From positions 1-15,969 of the forward strand of contig JBNKIW010000052.1 of the NCBI GenBank assembly GCA_050290865.1: 15,969 bases of DNA, written 5' to 3'. Positions 15,138 through 15,969 of the stretch are shown here, piece after piece. The notes beneath the pieces are model-generated. The model was not told the DNA's origin. It saw nothing but the letters and a program-made list of their open reading frames with translations, and searched no databases. A program made the position numbers and the translations under genes. The stretch is from JARRLC01 sp050290865. GTDB lineage: Bacteria > Pseudomonadota > Alphaproteobacteria > Rhizobiales > Rhodomicrobiaceae. Positions within the stretch are counted from its first letter, which is position 1, and every line of letters begins with the position of its first letter.

Positions 15138-15174
15138 TTATTTGTTTGCTGCGGCCAGCCAAGCGCCGCAGCGG
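15138..15174. repeat. Short hairpin-forming insertion in the transposase (second)
   Basis: Compared with the expected transposase sequence (VLSR followed by LFRWLFL), about 37 extra bases are present. They contain CTGCGGC (15149-15155) and GCCGCAG (15165-15171), a perfect 7-bp stem with a 9-nt loop, and an AT-rich end (TTATTTGTTTG). The extra sequence also partly resembles the adjacent coding stretch (shared TTGGCTG on the minus strand), so an imperfect tandem duplication is an alternative. Boundaries come from my recollection of the family, not from an alignment. Confidence 0.5.
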
Positions 15175-15620
15175 ACGCGACAGCACCGGGACGGGCAGCA
15201 GGAAATTGAGACGGCAGGCGATCCAGCGCGATCCGTCCTTCGACAGCCCGCCGCCGGGTACGATCATGTGCACATGCGGGTGGTGCGTCATGGCCGAACC
15301 CCATGTGTGGAGTATGGCCGTTATGCCGATCCTGGCGCCAAGATGCTTGCGATCGGCAGCGATGATGAGCATCGTTTCCGCCGCCGTCTTGAACAGCAGA
15401 TCGTAGACGACGCGCTTGTTGTGATAGGCGATATCGGCGACCGGCGCCGGCAGCGTGAACACCACATGGAAATAGGGCACCGGCAGCAGTTCGGCCTCGC
15501 GTTCGGCGAGCCATTGGCGCGAGGCCGTGGCCTGACACTTCGGACAATGACGATTGCGGCACGAGTTGAAGGAAATGAGCGTGTACTGACAGTCATTGTT
15601 CTCGCAGCGCAGGACATGCC

Positions 15621-15675
15621 CGCGTCGCGCCAAAGGCGCGCCAGTGAAAGGTTCGCGCACCTTCGGTGCGACGCG
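15621..15675. repeat. 55-bp palindromic element folding as a perfect three-way junction, inside the transposase
   Basis: Outer arms CGCGT (15621-15625) and ACGCG (15671-15675) abut two perfect 6-bp hairpins: CGCGCC-aaa-GGCGCG (15626-15640) and CGCACC-ttc-GGTGCG (15656-15670), joined by a 15-nt linker. It sits between the codons for CRTAA and GHVLRCE, where related transposases have only about two residues, so roughly 46-49 bp are extra and shift the frame by one. On the minus strand the element supplies a GTG (15658-15660) that opens the second phase of the transposase. Confidence 0.75.
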
Positions 15676-15821
15676 CCGCGGTCCGGCAGCGCTCGATTGC
15701 GCTCATCACCTTCAATTGCTCAAGGCTCACATGTCCGGCATTGGCAAGGCGCCACGCCGGACCGTGATCACGGAAAATATCCGCAACCTCCAACACCGGG
15801 CGGGACATCGCCGCTGCCGCA

Positions 15822-15968
15822 TCAAGCCGGTGTCTTCACCCGTTTCGGCTTGGCTGACTTCTTCTTACGCGACGGCTCTGGCTGCGTCAGGGGGCTGACG
15901 ACCTTGGCGATCAAGCCGGTGGCGACGCGGGTGTAGCGCGCCGTCGTATTCAGCCGGTCGTGTCCCAG
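15822..15968 (-). CDS. Tyrosine recombinase/integrase, C-terminal end only
   Basis: The gene runs off the right edge; only the last 48 residues are in the window. They begin LGHDRLNTTARYTRVAT: the LGH box and the catalytic tyrosine (codon at 15933-15935) are the end of the tyrosine-recombinase active site, which breaks and rejoins DNA through a covalent Tyr link. A basic tail (RKKKSAKPKR) ends at a TGA at 15822-15824. The IS91 transposase start lies 13 bp downstream, and recombinases with this C-terminal pattern often accompany IS91-family transposases. Whether the rest of the gene is intact cannot be seen. Confidence 0.85.
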   Translation of the reverse strand: MGHDRLNTTARYTRVATGLIAKVVSPLTQPEPSRKKKSAKPKRVKTPA

Positions 15969-15969
15969 A

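Larger units (their letters stand above)
14505..15808 (-). pseudogene. IS91-family Y2/HUH transposase, interrupted by two frameshifting insertions
   Basis: The reading frame occupies three phases. Phase 1 (from ATG 15808) gives VLEVADIFRDHGPAW and KVMSAIERCRTAA. Phase 2 (about 15620-15175) gives the zinc-ribbon C-x4-C and CRNRHCPKC, then the HUH motif HPHVH (15265-15282). Phase 3 (about 15137-14505) gives REAHQAGRLQFFG, the two tyrosines of YLARYTHR (codons at 14946-14948 and 14934-14936), and a CPCCGG zinc knuckle, ending at a TGA. Between phases lie extra sequences at 15621-15675 and about 15138-15174, each able to form hairpins and each shifting the frame by one. Without them the protein would be about 400 residues, normal for the family. 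All catalytic motifs remain, but no full-length protein can be made without two frame corrections. Confidence 0.88.
14160..15969 (-). mobile_element. IS91-family insertion element, truncated by the window and with a broken transposase
   Basis: On the minus strand, the end of a tyrosine recombinase gene (15822-15968) is followed 13 bp later by an HUH/Y2 transposase reading frame (15808-14505), a common arrangement for IS91-type elements in alphaproteobacteria. IS91 elements move by rolling-circle replication and lack terminal inverted repeats and target duplications, so boundaries cannot be seen directly. The left limit given here is set at the inverted repeat near 14160 and is a guess. The right end lies outside the window. 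Confidence 0.7.

Noticed and set aside
15138..15174. Integron attC-like site
   Set aside because: It has a hairpin but lacks the paired RYYYAAC and GTTRRRY core sites.

Overview
The window looks like chromosomal DNA of a GC-rich alphaproteobacterium, most likely of the order Hyphomicrobiales (Rhizobiales). Three things point there. The block moeA-lexA-(divergent)comEC-gltX-gltA is a known rhizobial gene order. An LdtR-type MarR regulator sits beside an L,D-transpeptidase. The lexA promoter carries the alphaproteobacterial SOS box GTTC-N7-GTTC. Species cannot be read from the sequence.

Layout. 1-407: non-coding, with a striking tandem set of nested inverted repeats (71-262), then an AT-rich stretch in front of ldtR. 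408-4348 (+): a cell-wall module of ldtR (MarR-type regulator), an ldtP-like secreted YcbB-type L,D-transpeptidase, and a secreted M15/DUF882 (MepK/YcbK-like) peptidase with a long C-terminal tail. A strong nested palindrome lies between ldtR and ldtP. 4490-7504 (-): gltA (citrate synthase) downstream of gltX (glutamyl-tRNA synthetase). 7627-9852 (+): comEC, divergent from gltX. 9892-11931 (-): moeA then lexA; lexA has a sigma70-like promoter whose spacer contains the SOS box. 12073-13059 (+): a GNAT acetyltransferase followed by an Rrf2-family regulator without the usual Fe-S cysteines. 13498-13587 (+): tRNA-Ser(TGA) with a probable intrinsic terminator. 13630-15969: a decaying region with an alpha/beta-hydrolase C-terminal remnant and, on the minus strand, an IS91-family element (end of a tyrosine recombinase, then a broken Y2/HUH transposase).

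How the genes work together. The first three genes plausibly form a regulator / 3-3 crosslink synthase / 3-3 crosslink hydrolase set for peptidoglycan remodelling, comparable to the E. coli ycbB-ycbK neighbourhood. The middle block is housekeeping: TCA entry, tRNA charging, molybdenum cofactor, SOS control and a DNA-uptake channel.

The most unusual signals are non-coding. They are the repeated AGTAC-bounded palindromes upstream of ldtR, the ldtR-ldtP nested palindrome, and two short hairpin-forming sequences that interrupt the IS91 transposase, one of which can fold as a perfect three-way junction. None of this proves a new system.
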